Source of the DNA: Asanoa ishikariensis
Lineage (GTDB): Bacteria > Actinomycetota > Actinomycetes > Mycobacteriales > Micromonosporaceae
Direction of reading: 5' to 3'
Assembly (NCBI RefSeq): GCF_900107455.1
Contig: NZ_FNQB01000002.1
Coordinates: 1,488,001 to 1,552,000, forward strand
DNA length: 64,000 nucleotides
The notes under the pieces were generated by a model. The model saw only the letters and a program-made list of their open reading frames with translations. It was not told where the DNA came from and did not search any database. A program made the translations under genes and the position numbers. Each line of letters begins with the position of its first letter. The first letter of the stretch is position 1. This document shows, piece after piece, positions 24,534 to 33,775 of the stretch.

Positions 24534-26746
24534 GGAGGACAGCGGTCGTGACGGCGACCGCACTTCTCGGCGCGAGCCTCGCCGTCGCGGTGGGCACAGC
24601 CGCCGCGGCGGCGGGGTGCCGGGTCGACTACACGGTTCCCAACGACTGGCAGGGCGGCTTCGGCGCGAACGTCGCCATCACCAACCTTGGTGACCCGATC
24701 AACGGGTGGACGCTGACCTGGAGCTTCACCGCCGGGCAGACGGTCACCCAGGCATGGAACGCGACGGTCACCCAGTCCGGTGCCGCCGTCACCGCCCGAG
24801 ACGCCGGCTACAACGCCAGCCTGCCGACCAACGCGAGCACGGCGTTCGGCTTCAATGGGGCGTGGAGCGGCAGCAACCCGGCACCTACCACGTTCACGCT
24901 CAACGGAACGGCCTGCACCGGCGCGACAAACCCGACGACGCCGCCACCCAGCAGCCCGCCACCAAGCACCCCGCCACCGACGACGAACCCGCCACAGGCC
25001 GGCGCCAAGCAGGTCGAGGACCTGGACCGCGGCGCCATCAGCGTGAGATCGGGCAGCAACAACCTGGTCTCCTGGCGGCTACTCGGCACCGAGGCGACCA
25101 ACACCGGCTTCCACGTCTACCGAGGCAGCACCCGGCTGACTTCGACGCCGATCACCGCCAGCACAAACTACCTCGACGCGGGCGCCGCAGCCGACGCGAG
25201 CTACACGATCCGCGCGGTCGTCAACGGTGTCGAACAGGCCGCCGGCCCGGCCGCGCTGAGATTCGCCAACGGCTACCTCGACGTGCCGATCCAGCGGCCG
25301 GCCGGCGGCAGCACCCCGACCGGCGAGGCCTATACCTACAGCGCCAACGACGCGAGCGTCGGCGACCTGGACGGCGACGGCGACTTCGAGATCGTGCTCA
25401 AGTGGGACCCGTCCAACGCCAAGGACAACTCGCAGTCCGGCTACACCGGGCCGGTGTTCGTCGACGCGTACCGCCTCGACGGGACCCGGCTGTGGCGCAT
25501 CGACCTGGGTCGCAACATCCGCGCGGGAGCGCACTACACCCAGTTCCAGGTGTACGACTACGACGGCGACGGCGCCTCCGAGGTGGCCATGAAGACCGCC
25601 GACGGCAGCCGCTCGGGCACGGGCCAGGTCATCGGCAACGTCAACGCCGACTACCGAAACAGCAGCGGCTACGTGCTGTCAGGTCCCGAGTTCCTCACCA
25701 TGTTCGACGGCCGCACCGGTGGGACCAGGTCCACCGTGGACTACGTGCCGGCCCGCGGCACCGTCTCCAGCTGGGGCGACAGCTACGGCAACCGGGTCGA
25801 CCGGTTCCTCGCCGGGACCGCCTATCTCGACGGGACCAGGCCGTCGCTGGTGGTCTCCCGTGGCTACTACACCCGCACGGTCATCGTCGCGTACGACTAC
25901 CGCAACGGCAGCCTCCAGCGGCGCTGGACGTTCGACTCCAACAGCGCGGGTTCGGCGTACGCCGGTCAGGGCAACCACAGCCTCACCATTGGCGACGTGG
26001 ACGCCGACGGCCGCGACGAGGTCGTGTTCGGCGCGATGGCGATCGACGACAACGGCGCTCCACTGTGGAACACGAGGAACAACCACGGCGACGCGGCCCA
26101 TCTCGGAGACCTGGACCCGTCCCGCGCGGGCCTCGAGTATTTCAAGGTCTCCGAGGACAGCAGCAAGCCCGCGTCGTGGTTCGCCGACGCCCGCACCGGC
26201 CAGGTGCTCTGGTCGACCGCGCCGGCCGGCGACAACGGGCGCGGCGTGGCCGCCGACGTCTACGCGGGCAGCCCCGGGGCCGAGTCCTGGTCGGCCGCCG
26301 TCGACGGGCTGCGCTCGACGAGCGGCGCCAACATCGGCCGCAAGCCGTCCAGTGCCAACTTCGTCATCTGGTGGGACGGCGACCCGGTGCGGGAGCTGCT
26401 CGACCAGACCCGGATCGACAAGTACGGCACGGGCGGCGACACCCGCCTGCTCACCGGCTCCGGCGTGGCCAGCAACAACGGCACGAAGGCCACCCCGGCC
26501 CTGGCCGGCGACATCCTGGGCGACTGGCGCGAGGAGGTGATCTGGCGCACGACGGAGAGCACGGCGCTGCGGATCTACACGACTCCGACGCCGACCGACC
26601 GCCGGATCCACACGCTCGCGCACGACCCGCAGTACCGGGTCGCGCTGGCGTGGCAGAACACCGCGTACAACCAGCCGCCCCATCCCAGCTTCTTCATCGG
26701 CAACGGGATGGGGCAGCCGGCCCGGCCCAACGTCTACGTGAGCTGA
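24530..26746 (+). CDS. Secreted rhamnogalacturonan lyase (PL11) with N-terminal CBM2
   Basis: 738 residues from ATG 24530. Signal peptide about 1-29; CBM2 about 30-130 ([26 protein letters not shown]); Pro/Thr/Ser linker; then the PL11 eight-bladed propeller (about 160-738) with many Asp-rich calcium loops ([50 protein letters not shown]) and a C-terminal [16 protein letters not shown] typical of PL11. It cleaves the rhamnogalacturonan I backbone of pectin by beta-elimination. It is coupled to the cellulase, so cellulose and pectin attack are co-expressed. Its 3' end overlaps the convergent LLM gene by 13 bp. Confidence 0.95.
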   Translation: MRRTAVVTATALLGASLAVAVGTAAAAAGCRVDYTVPNDWQGGFGANVAITNLGDPINGWTLTWSFTAGQTVTQAWNATVTQSGAAVTARDAGYNASLPTNASTAFGFNGAWSGSNPAPTTFTLNGTACTGATNPTTPPPSSPPPSTPPPTTNPPQAGAKQVEDLDRGAISVRSGSNNLVSWRLLGTEATNTGFHVYRGSTRLTSTPITASTNYLDAGAAADASYTIRAVVNGVEQAAGPAALRFANGYLDVPIQRPAGGSTPTGEAYTYSANDASVGDLDGDGDFEIVLKWDPSNAKDNSQSGYTGPVFVDAYRLDGTRLWRIDLGRNIRAGAHYTQFQVYDYDGDGASEVAMKTADGSRSGTGQVIGNVNADYRNSSGYVLSGPEFLTMFDGRTGGTRSTVDYVPARGTVSSWGDSYGNRVDRFLAGTAYLDGTRPSLVVSRGYYTRTVIVAYDYRNGSLQRRWTFDSNSAGSAYAGQGNHSLTIGDVDADGRDEVVFGAMAIDDNGAPLWNTRNNHGDAAHLGDLDPSRAGLEYFKVSEDSSKPASWFADARTGQVLWSTAPAGDNGRGVAADVYAGSPGAESWSAAVDGLRSTSGANIGRKPSSANFVIWWDGDPVRELLDQTRIDKYGTGGDTRLLTGSGVASNNGTKATPALAGDILGDWREEVIWRTTESTALRIYTTPTPTDRRIHTLAHDPQYRVALAWQNTAYNQPPHPSFFIGNGMGQPARPNVYVS

Positions 26747-27720
26747 CGTGCGAGCTCGAAGGAGCGGATCCGGTCCTCGACGTCGTACACCATGGTGGTG
26801 AGCATCAGCTCGTCCGCCTTGGTCGACTCGAGCAGCGCGCCGAGCTGACCGGCGACCGTCGACGGCGAGCCGACCGCCTGCCCGACCAGGCGGTCGGCCA
26901 TGAAGATCCGCTCCACCTCGGTGTAGGGAACCGCGGCGGCCTCCTCCGGCGTGGCCAGGGGCTGTGGGCGGCCCTGGCGCATACGCAGGAACGACAGCCC
27001 CGCCGGCCCCATCAGGTAGCGGGCCCGCTCGTCGGTGTCCGCGACGACGGTGGAGACCGCGACCATCGCGTACGGCTCGTCCAGCCAGCGCGACGGCGTG
27101 AACCGGTCCCGGTAGAGCGCCAGCGCCGGCAGCGTGTTCTGGGCGCTGAAGTGGTGTGCGAACGCGAACGGCAGCCCGAGCAGCCCGGCGAGCTGCGCGC
27201 TGTAGCCGCTGGAACCGAGCAGCCAGACGTCGGGTGTCAGGCCCGCGCCCGGCGAGGCGACGATCGCGCCCGGGTCGTCCTCGGTGAAGAAGTTGATCAG
27301 ATTGGCCAGCTCCTGGGGGAACTGCTCCGCGGAGAGCCCTTCGACGGTGCGGCGCAGGGCGAGCGCGGTCGCCTGGTCCGTGCCGGGCGCCCGGCCGATG
27401 CCGAGGTCGATCCGGCCCGGGTGCAGCGCGGCCAGGGTGCCGAACTGCTCGGCGACCACCAGCGGGGCGTGGTTGGGCAGCATCACACCGCCGGACCCGA
27501 CCCGGATCGTCGAGGTGTTGGCCGCCAGGTGGGCCAGCAGCACCGCCGGGGCAGACGAGGCGATGGCCGGCATGTTGTGGTGCTCGGCCACCCAGAAGCG
27601 GCGGAAGCCGAGCTCCTCGGTGCGCCGGGCGAGGGCGGTCGTATGGGCGAGTGCCTCACCAGGCGAGCCGTTGGCGGCGACAGGGGCGACATCGAGCACG
27701 GAGAGCGGAACGTCGATCAC
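26734..27720 (-). CDS. LLM-class flavin-dependent oxidoreductase (luciferase-like)
   Basis: 328 residues from GTG 27720 (VIDVPLSVLDVAPV); an upstream in-frame start exists but gives an unlikely basic tail. The TIM-barrel features of the group are visible: FWVAEHHNMP, GGVMLPNHAPLVVAEQFGTL, RIDLGIGRAPGTD. These are typical of the large FMN-linked LLM subgroup (MsnO8-like) rather than of F420 enzymes. The reaction is unknown. It is 39 bp downstream of a second LLM gene in the same direction. Confidence 0.88.
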   Translation of the reverse strand: MIDVPLSVLDVAPVAANGSPGEALAHTTALARRTEELGFRRFWVAEHHNMPAIASSAPAVLLAHLAANTSTIRVGSGGVMLPNHAPLVVAEQFGTLAALHPGRIDLGIGRAPGTDQATALALRRTVEGLSAEQFPQELANLINFFTEDDPGAIVASPGAGLTPDVWLLGSSGYSAQLAGLLGLPFAFAHHFSAQNTLPALALYRDRFTPSRWLDEPYAMVAVSTVVADTDERARYLMGPAGLSFLRMRQGRPQPLATPEEAAAVPYTEVERIFMADRLVGQAVGSPSTVAGQLGALLESTKADELMLTTMVYDVEDRIRSFELARQLT

Positions 27721-27759
27721 GAACGAAAAACAACGCCGCCGCGGCAAAATAGCTTCCCG

Positions 27760-28722
27760 TTACAGGCGTCGAAGTGCCGGGATCAACTCGGTCTCGGCCC
27801 AGTCGAAGAACTCGCGCTGGCTCTCGTCGCCGATCTGGAGCACCGAGACGTGGGTGAAGCCGACCTCGGCGAACTTCGCGATCGCCTCGACGTGTCGGGA
27901 AGTGTCCGGCCCGCAGGGGATGCCGGCGGCCACGTCCTCCTCGCGGACGAACTGCGACACGTCGGCGAAGGCGGCCGGGTTGGGCAGGTTCGAGTTGACC
28001 TTCCAACCCAGCCCGAACCACGGGAACTGCTCGTGGGCGATCTTGCGGCAGGCGGCCTCGTCGGGACCCCAACAGATCGGCTGCTGACCGTAACGGGGCT
28101 TCCCGGAACCGCCCGCGTCATCGAAGAGCCGCAGCAGCCGAGCCTGTGGCTGGGTGGCGATCGCGCCGTCGCCGTACTCGCCGGCGATCCCCGCCGACTC
28201 GGGCCCGGACAGCGCCACCGCGATCGGGACCCGGGTCTCCGAGCGGTCCCAGACGTACGCCTCGGGCACCTCGAAGTACTCGCCGGAGTAGGTCAGGTTC
28301 TCGCCGTCGAGCAGCGGCCGGATGATCTCCAGCGCCTCGGCCAGCATCGCGTGCCGTTCGCGTACGTGCGGCCAGGGTCCGACGACGTGCTCGTTGAGGT
28401 TCTCGCCCGCGCCCAGGCCCAGCACGAACCGCCCGTCGGCGAGCAGGTGCACGGTCGCCGCCTGCTGTGCCACGACTGTCGGGTGGTACCGGCGGGTGGG
28501 GCAGGTGATGTAGGTCATCAGCTCGGCCCGGGAGGTCGCGTGGGCCACCGCGCCCAACACCGACCACGCGTGCGGGGAGTGCCCCTGGGCGTCGAGCCAC
28601 GGGTAGTAGTGGTCGGAGATGGTGATCTGGTCGAACCCGACCTCCTCGGCCCGGACCGCGTAGTCGACCAGGTCTTTCGGCCCCGACTGCTCGCACAGCA
28701 GGGAGTACCCAACGGCGACCAT
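27760..28722 (-). CDS. LLM-class F420-dependent oxidoreductase
   Basis: 320 residues from ATG 28722 with AGGAGG in front. GYSLLCEQSGPKDLVDYAVRAEEVGFD and SDHYYPWLDAQGHSPHAWSVLGA are the signature of F420-dependent dehydrogenases related to Fgd1, with the TCPTRRYHP and FVLGLGAGENLNEHVVG loops. The substrate cannot be fixed: the group includes glucose-6-phosphate dehydrogenases and hydroxymycolate dehydrogenases. Divergent from the phosphopantetheinyl transferase gene. Confidence 0.9.
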   Translation of the reverse strand: MVAVGYSLLCEQSGPKDLVDYAVRAEEVGFDQITISDHYYPWLDAQGHSPHAWSVLGAVAHATSRAELMTYITCPTRRYHPTVVAQQAATVHLLADGRFVLGLGAGENLNEHVVGPWPHVRERHAMLAEALEIIRPLLDGENLTYSGEYFEVPEAYVWDRSETRVPIAVALSGPESAGIAGEYGDGAIATQPQARLLRLFDDAGGSGKPRYGQQPICWGPDEAACRKIAHEQFPWFGLGWKVNSNLPNPAAFADVSQFVREEDVAAGIPCGPDTSRHVEAIAKFAEVGFTHVSVLQIGDESQREFFDWAETELIPALRRL

Positions 28723-28792
28723 GGTTGCCTCCTCGCTCCAAAACGCCCGCATACCCCGCTTGTCGGGCGGCAATCCCGATATCCTCGCGAGC

Positions 28793-29425
28793 GTGCTCGC
28801 CGACCTGCTGCCGCCCGGTGCGGTGGCCGTGGAGCGCCGCGACGACAACGACCCGGCACCGCTGTTTCCGGTGGAGGAGGCGGCCGTGGCCGGGGCGGTG
28901 GCGAAGCGCCGGCAGGAGTTCGCCACGACGCGCCAGTGCGCCCGGGACGCCCTCGCCCTCCTGGGCTTGCCGGCGGTGCCGCTGCCGCGCGGCGCCGACG
29001 GGGCGCCGGTCTGGCCGCCCGGCATCGTGGGCAGCCTGACGCACTGCGCCGGCTATCGGGCCGCCGCCGTGGCTCGGGTGACCGACGTGGCCGGGCTCGG
29101 CATCGACGCCGAGCCCGACGAGCCGTTGCCCGCCGGGGTGCTGGACCTGGTCGCCGGCGCGGACGAGCGGGCCGCCCTGCCGACCGTCGGCCCGCACTGG
29201 GACCGGCTGCTGTTCTGCGCCAAGGAGGCGCTCTACAAGGCCTGGTCGCCGCTGACCGGACGCTGGCTCGGCTTCGAGGAGGCCCGCGTGGCGTTCGCGG
29301 CGGACGGCACGTTCAGCGTCCGCGTGCTGGTCGACGGCGCCGGTGAGCGCACCCGGTTCGAGGGCCGTTGGAAGGCGGCACCGGGCCTGCTGATCGCATC
29401 GGTGACCGTCAACTTAACCGGTTGA
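28793..29425 (+). CDS. 4'-phosphopantetheinyl transferase (EntD/Sfp-like)
   Basis: 210 residues from GTG 28793. The core has SLTHCAGYRAAAVA, GIDAEPDEPL (metal-binding Asp/Glu) and LLFCAKEALYKAW (Glu and Lys of the W/F-x-x-K-E-A motif), in the order and length of EntD-type transferases. It moves phosphopantetheine from CoA to a carrier-protein serine, activating polyketide, peptide or fatty-acid carrier proteins. No carrier-protein gene lies in the window; the siderophore locus at 49-57 kb is NRPS-independent and does not need it, so the target is elsewhere. Confidence 0.9.
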   Translation: MLADLLPPGAVAVERRDDNDPAPLFPVEEAAVAGAVAKRRQEFATTRQCARDALALLGLPAVPLPRGADGAPVWPPGIVGSLTHCAGYRAAAVARVTDVAGLGIDAEPDEPLPAGVLDLVAGADERAALPTVGPHWDRLLFCAKEALYKAWSPLTGRWLGFEEARVAFAADGTFSVRVLVDGAGERTRFEGRWKAAPGLLIASVTVNLTG

Positions 29426-29498
29426 CCTGTCCGGGTCGGCGGCCCTACTGTGAGTCGACGCCCCAGGGAGCCGGGCGGCAGCTGTCGGGCCAGCTGCC
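29422..29498 (+). promoter_or_regulatory. Promoter and leader palindrome of the mannanase gene
   Basis: TTGACC (29422-29427), 18-base spacer and TACTGT (29446-29451) fit the principal sigma factor. An inverted repeat follows, GGCAGCTG (29477-29484) and CAGCTGCC (29491-29498), with six bases between, about 20 bases into the transcript. It could be an operator for a sugar-responsive repressor or a stable leader hairpin. No CebR-type box is present here. Confidence 0.6.
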
Positions 29499-29534
29499 AG
29501 CCCCTTTGTCACGTCTCCTCTGTGAAGGCAGGAA

Positions 29535-30908
29535 ATGAGACCAAGACTCCTGGCCGTCATCACGGCCCTGTCCGCGGTGGCCCTCGCGGCCATGTTCGTC
29601 CTCACTGTCGGCTCGCCGGCCCGCGCCGCCGCCGGCTTCACCGTCACCAACGGGCGCCTCTACGACGCCAACGGCACTGAGTTCGTGATGCGCGGCGTCA
29701 GCCATGCGCACACCTGGTACCAGAGCCAGACCCGGGCGTTCGGCGACATCAAGGCGACCGGCGCCAACACCGTGCGGGTCGTGCTCAGCGGCGGCCGCTG
29801 GCCCGCCAACAGCGCCTCCGACGTGGCCAACGTGATCAACCTGTGCAGGCAGAACCGCCTGATCTGCGTGCTGGAGAACCACGACACCACGGGGTACGGC
29901 GAGCAGAGCGGCTCCGTGCCGCTGTCCACCGCCGTCGACTACTGGATCGGCCTGCGTGACGTGCTGGCTGGCCAGGAGCGCTACGTCATCATCAACATCG
30001 GCAACGAGCCGGTCGGCAACAACGCGGTCAGTCCAACCTGGACGCAGGCGACCACCACGGCGATCCAGCGGATGCGTACGGCCGGCTTCGACCACACGCT
30101 GATGGTGGACGCGCCCAACTGGGGCCAGGACTGGCGGTTCGAGATGCGCGACAACGCGGCGAGCGTGTTCGCCGCTGACCCCGACCGCAACACCGTCTTC
30201 AGCATCCACATGTACGGCGTGTTCGACACCGCCGCGGAGATCACCGACTATCTCGGGCGGTTCCGCACGGCCGGGCTGCCGATCGTGGTGGGCGAGTTCG
30301 GCTTCAACCACTCCGACGGCAACCCTGACGAGGACACGATCATGTCCTACGCGCAGGCCAACCGGATCGGCTACATCGGCTGGTCGTGGAGCGGCAACGG
30401 CGGCGGCGTGGAATACCTGGACATGGTGACCGGCTTCGACCCAACCAGGCCGACGAGTTGGGGCCAGCGGATCATCGACGGCGCCAACGGGATCCGGTCG
30501 ACCTCACGCGAGGCCACCGTGTTCGGCGGCGGCCCGACCGGCACACCGACCGCGACTCCGACCACGCAGCCGACCCCGACCGCGCAGCCCACGACGCCAC
30601 CGCCCGCCAGGGGCTGCGCGGCCGCGTACAAGGTGATCGGCTCGTGGCCCGGCGGGTTCCAGGCCGAGGTCACCGTCACGGCGGGCAGCGCCGCGATCAG
30701 CGCCTGGACCGTCGGTTGGACCTGGGCCAACGGCCAGCGGGTCACCCAGTCCTGGAACACCACGCTGACCGCGTCGGGCAATGCGGTGAGCGCGCGCAAC
30801 GTCGGCTACAACGGCAACCTGGGTGCCGGCGCCAGCGCCACGTTCGGCTTCCTCGCGTCGTGGACCGGCAGCAACACCGCACCTTCGCCGACCTGCACGG
30901 CAAGCTGA
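29535..30908 (+). CDS. Secreted endo-beta-1,4-mannanase (GH5) with CBM2
   Basis: 457 residues. Signal peptide about 1-32; GH5 barrel about 33-330 closely resembling Streptomyces mannanases (MRGVSHAHTWY, VLENHDTTGYGEQSG, MVDAPNWGQDW); acid/base Glu158 in INIGNEP and nucleophile Glu254 in VVGEFG; GWSWSGNGGGVEYLDMV near the end. A Thr/Pro linker joins a CBM2 (about 357-457, Cys at both ends). It hydrolyses mannan and galactomannan backbones outside the cell. The ATG at 29535 follows AGGAAA. It ends at a strong bidirectional-type hairpin terminator. Confidence 0.95.
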   Translation: MRPRLLAVITALSAVALAAMFVLTVGSPARAAAGFTVTNGRLYDANGTEFVMRGVSHAHTWYQSQTRAFGDIKATGANTVRVVLSGGRWPANSASDVANVINLCRQNRLICVLENHDTTGYGEQSGSVPLSTAVDYWIGLRDVLAGQERYVIINIGNEPVGNNAVSPTWTQATTTAIQRMRTAGFDHTLMVDAPNWGQDWRFEMRDNAASVFAADPDRNTVFSIHMYGVFDTAAEITDYLGRFRTAGLPIVVGEFGFNHSDGNPDEDTIMSYAQANRIGYIGWSWSGNGGGVEYLDMVTGFDPTRPTSWGQRIIDGANGIRSTSREATVFGGGPTGTPTATPTTQPTPTAQPTTPPPARGCAAAYKVIGSWPGGFQAEVTVTAGSAAISAWTVGWTWANGQRVTQSWNTTLTASGNAVSARNVGYNGNLGAGASATFGFLASWTGSNTAPSPTCTAS

Positions 30909-30911
30909 GTG

Positions 30912-30965
30912 CGAAGGAAGGGACCCTTGTTATCGCTTTTCCGTTAACAAGGGTCCCTTCCTTCG
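30912..30965. terminator. Long hairpin terminator between convergent genes
   Basis: Two 21-base arms (30912-30932 and 30945-30965) with an exact match and a 12-base loop. The arms contain AAGGAAGGGACCCTTGTTA. It lies 4 bp after the mannanase stop and ends 2 bp before the NAD-kinase stop, so it can serve both strands. The GGGACCCTTGTTA hairpin is, to my knowledge, a frequent repeat in Micromonosporaceae genomes. Confidence 0.9.
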
Positions 30966-30966
30966 T

Positions 30967-31824
30967 TTAGTCGACCTCGGCGCTGCCCGTGACGCGGAGC
31001 TTGCGGCGGGCGCGCTCCGAAAATGTCGTATGCCCTAGGCGGATCACCCGGGCGGCGCCGGGCACCGCGTTGACGTCGAGGCGGTCGCCGGGGCCGACGT
31101 AGGTCGCCACGCCGCCGTCGACCTCGACCGCCAGCCGGCCGCTGCGCTCCAGGACGTCGAGGCTCAGGGTCTCGTCGACCGAGAGCATCAGGGCCCGGTT
31201 GTACGAGGAGTGCGGCGACGAGGGCACGACCAGCACGCCCTCCAGGTTCGGGGAGACGATCGGGCCACCGGCGGAGAACGCGTAGGCGGTCGAGCCGGTC
31301 GGGGTCGCCACGATCACCGCGTCGGCGGCGTACCGGACGAACGGGACGCCGAGGATGCCCACGCCGATGGCGGCCGATCCGTCGCCGGGGACGCGTACGA
31401 GGGCGATGTCGTTGAAGGCGGTGACTTCCCGGCCGTCCGGCAGCGTCGTGCGGACGGCGAGGCGCGGCTCAAGAGTGTATTGCCGGCTGTCGATCGCCGA
31501 GAGCGCCCACGGCAGGTCCTCGACGTCGATCTCGGCCAGGTAGCCCAGCTTGCCCAGGTTGACCCCGAGCACCGCGGTCTTCGTGCCGGCTGCCAGCCGC
31601 ATGCTGCGCAGCATGGTGCCGTCGCCGCCGAGGCTGACCAGGATCGTGGACTTGCTGGCCAGCGTCTCCGGGTCGACGGGGATCGCGTTGCAGTCGATGC
31701 GCGCGATGTCGTCGGCCAGCCCCAGCACCGAGGCACCGTGGTTGCCCGCCCACTTGAGGATGGTCTCCAGGGCGGAGGCGGAGTCGCGCTTCGGATGCAG
31801 CACGATCCCGACGGTATGCACCAT
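30967..31824 (-). CDS. nadK: NAD kinase
   Basis: 285 residues from ATG 31824 (VHTVGIVLHPKRD). The catalytic GGDGT loop (VSLGGDGTML), the NNLGKLGYLAE-like VNLGKLGYLAEID, DAVIVATPTGSTAYAFSAGGP and the C-terminal sheet are all present. Phosphorylates NAD to NADP. In Micromonosporaceae and Streptomyces a nadK copy usually lies near recN; here its upstream neighbour is an RseB/LolA-like gene 76 bp away with a terminator between, so it has its own promoter. Confidence 0.93.
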   Translation of the reverse strand: MVHTVGIVLHPKRDSASALETILKWAGNHGASVLGLADDIARIDCNAIPVDPETLASKSTILVSLGGDGTMLRSMRLAAGTKTAVLGVNLGKLGYLAEIDVEDLPWALSAIDSRQYTLEPRLAVRTTLPDGREVTAFNDIALVRVPGDGSAAIGVGILGVPFVRYAADAVIVATPTGSTAYAFSAGGPIVSPNLEGVLVVPSSPHSSYNRALMLSVDETLSLDVLERSGRLAVEVDGGVATYVGPGDRLDVNAVPGAARVIRLGHTTFSERARRKLRVTGSAEVD

Positions 31825-31856
31825 TCCCACAGCGCAACTGTAGTGCCGCAGACGGC

Positions 31857-31888
31857 GAAGCGCCCGGCCACCGGGGACCGGGCGCTTC
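31857..31888 (-). terminator. Hairpin terminator of the RseB/LolA-like gene
   Basis: Arms GAAGCGCCCGG (31857-31867) and CCGGGCGCTTC (31878-31888), an 11-bp perfect stem with a 10-base loop and no U tract, 12 bp after the stop of the gene at 31901 on the minus strand. Such U-less hairpins are common terminators in GC-rich actinobacteria. Confidence 0.75.
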
Positions 31889-31900
31889 AACTGATCTTGG

Positions 31901-33022
31901 TTAGCGGTGGCTGGCGGCCACCTCGTAGAGCCGCTCCGGGCTGACCGCCCCGAAGAACACCCGGCCGTCGTCGGTCAGCAGCCCCGTCGCCAGGTGGCTG
32001 GTGAACAGCCGGCCGCTGCCCCAGGCGCCACTGACCTTGGGAAGCTGGCCGAGCAGGCCGGCGATCCCAGGCTCGTCGCCGCCGGTCTTGTCGAGCTTGG
32101 CCATGAACACGGTGGTCCAGCCCTCGCCGATGATCGTCGGCCCCTCGCCCTTCGACGGCTGCTGCCGCTCCTTGGCGATCTTGTCCTCGAGCGCCTTGTC
32201 GTCCTTGTCGCCGGCGGCGGCCTTGAGCGCTTCGTCGAACTCGGTGACCTTGGTGCCGGCCGGCGGGTTGAAGACGAACTGCGCGTCGTCGGGCCGGTCG
32301 AAGTTGATCATCGTGAAGGCGACCTCGAACGCCGCCTTGTCGGAGGCGGCCGGGTAGATCCGGAACCGCAGCGGCACGTGCTCGGTCGCGTCGATCGCGA
32401 TGGACACCTGGCCGACCAGCGACTCGTGGTCCTTCGGGGTCAGGTTCAGCTCGTACGCGTCGCGCCCGGCGATCTTGGTCGAGCGCCCCACGCTGACCTG
32501 GGTGCTCGGATCGATCGCCTTCAGCGCGAGGTCGGCCGCTTCCTGCGGAGAGGCCGGGAGCCCGGCCGGCGGCGCCCCGTGGTCGCCGTCGCCGTTGATC
32601 TTCCCATGGGTGGCGGTCTTGGACCGGCTGCTCCAGAGCCAGGTGTCGGAGCCGTTGCGGATCACGTCGGTCTGCGCGTCGCCGCCGAGCAGCGAGATGC
32701 GCGCCTTGTCGGGGCCGGCGTACCAGACCCGCAGGGTGTGCTGGCCGTCGACCAGCGAGGCCAGGCTGTCGTCGCCGAGCATGCCGGCGAGGCTGACGAT
32801 CGGCGGGAGACCGAGGTCGGCGCGCTGCACGACGGTGCCCGAGAGACCGTCCAGGCGGGCGGTCTGCAGGTCGACGAGGAGCTGGGCGGCGGATCGGTCG
32901 GGGAGGGTCGGGTCGGCGGCGCCGGCGACGGTCGCCACCGCGGCGCCGCCACCGATGACGGCGACCGCGGCGGTGGCCGGAACCAGCCAGCGCAGCACCG
33001 GACGTTTGCTCAGGACAGACAT
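31901..33022 (-). CDS. Exported RseB/LolA-like protein
   Basis: 373 residues from ATG 33022 with AGGAGG. Basic N-terminus and one hydrophobic segment (about 12-34, LVPATAAVAVIGGGAAVATVAGA) as signal anchor. The body resembles the actinobacterial group annotated as outer-membrane-lipoprotein-carrier or sigma-regulator RseB-like: AAQLLVDLQTARLDGLSGTVVQRADLG, VWYAGPDKARISLLG, DTWLWSSRSKT and a C-terminal domain with GWTTVFM. In RseB this fold senses lipid or misfolded envelope proteins. It is divergent from the two-component regulator, 96 bp away, so the two may share envelope-stress control. Confidence 0.82.
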   Translation of the reverse strand: MSVLSKRPVLRWLVPATAAVAVIGGGAAVATVAGAADPTLPDRSAAQLLVDLQTARLDGLSGTVVQRADLGLPPIVSLAGMLGDDSLASLVDGQHTLRVWYAGPDKARISLLGGDAQTDVIRNGSDTWLWSSRSKTATHGKINGDGDHGAPPAGLPASPQEAADLALKAIDPSTQVSVGRSTKIAGRDAYELNLTPKDHESLVGQVSIAIDATEHVPLRFRIYPAASDKAAFEVAFTMINFDRPDDAQFVFNPPAGTKVTEFDEALKAAAGDKDDKALEDKIAKERQQPSKGEGPTIIGEGWTTVFMAKLDKTGGDEPGIAGLLGQLPKVSGAWGSGRLFTSHLATGLLTDDGRVFFGAVSPERLYEVAASHR

Positions 33023-33118
33023 GGGCGGATACCTCCTGCGGAACATGATGCCCGCCGCCGGCTGTGACGCGCCTGAGAGAGCTGTCAACCAATGGCCCGG
33101 AGATGGCACGCTTTGCTG

Positions 33119-33775
33119 GTGCGGTTGCTGGTGGTCGAGGACGAGGCGCGGCTCGCGTCCGCCCTTCAGCGCGGGCTGCAGGCCGAGGGCTTCGCGGTCG
33201 ATGTGGCCGGCGACGGCCCCACCGGGCTCGAGCTGGCCCGGCACGGCGAGTACGACGCCATGATCCTCGACGTGATGCTGCCCGGCCTGTCCGGCTACCG
33301 GGTGGTCCGCGCGCTGCGGGCCGAGGACCGGTGGCTGCCGGTGCTGATGCTCTCGGCCAAGGACGGCGAGTACGACCAGGCCGACGGGCTGGACTGCGGC
33401 GCCGACGACTACCTGACCAAGCCCTTCTCGTACGTCGTGCTGCTCGCCCGGCTCCGCGCCCTGCTGCGCCGGGGCGCACCGGCCCGGCCCGCGGTGCTGG
33501 AGGTCGGCGACCTGAGCCTCGACCCGGCGCAGCGCTCGGTGACCCGGGGCGGCACCGCGGTCGGGCTCACCGCACGCGAGTTCGCGCTGCTGGAGTACCT
33601 GATGCGCCGGCCCGGCGAGGTGGTCTCGAAGACGGAGCTGCTCGACCACGTCTGGGACGCCAGCCTGGACACGGCCCCGAACGCGGTCGAGGTCTACGTC
33701 GGCTACCTGCGCCGCAAGGTCGGCCGGGAACGGCTGGAGACGGTCCGCGGCGCCGGCTACCGGCTGGCACCGTGA
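33119..33775 (+). CDS. OmpR/PhoB-family response regulator
   Basis: 218 residues from GTG 33119 (VRLLVVEDEARL). The receiver domain (about 1-118) has the acidic pair after VVE, phospho-acceptor Asp in MILDVMLPGLSG and Lys in DYLTKPFS. The C-terminal winged helix (about 130-218) has LTAREFALLEYLMRRPGEVVSKTELLDHVWD and GAGYRL. The stop overlaps the start of the kinase gene (GTGA), forming a classic two-component pair. The longer reading frame from 33092 is less likely. The gene faces away from the RseB-like gene. Confidence 0.92.
   Translation: MRLLVVEDEARLASALQRGLQAEGFAVDVAGDGPTGLELARHGEYDAMILDVMLPGLSGYRVVRALRAEDRWLPVLMLSAKDGEYDQADGLDCGADDYLTKPFSYVVLLARLRALLRRGAPARPAVLEVGDLSLDPAQRSVTRGGTAVGLTAREFALLEYLMRRPGEVVSKTELLDHVWDASLDTAPNAVEVYVGYLRRKVGRERLETVRGAGYRLAP

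Noticed and set aside
24706-29346. Open frame of more than 1500 codons on the plus strand
   Set aside because: It crosses the PL11 gene, both LLM genes (antisense) and the transferase gene, has Arg/Gln/Pro-rich nonsense composition and no start signal. High GC makes stops rare; it is a shadow.
28793-29425. Phosphopantetheinyl transferase as part of the siderophore locus
   Set aside because: The siderophore genes are NRPS-independent and lie 20 kb away; no carrier protein is present.
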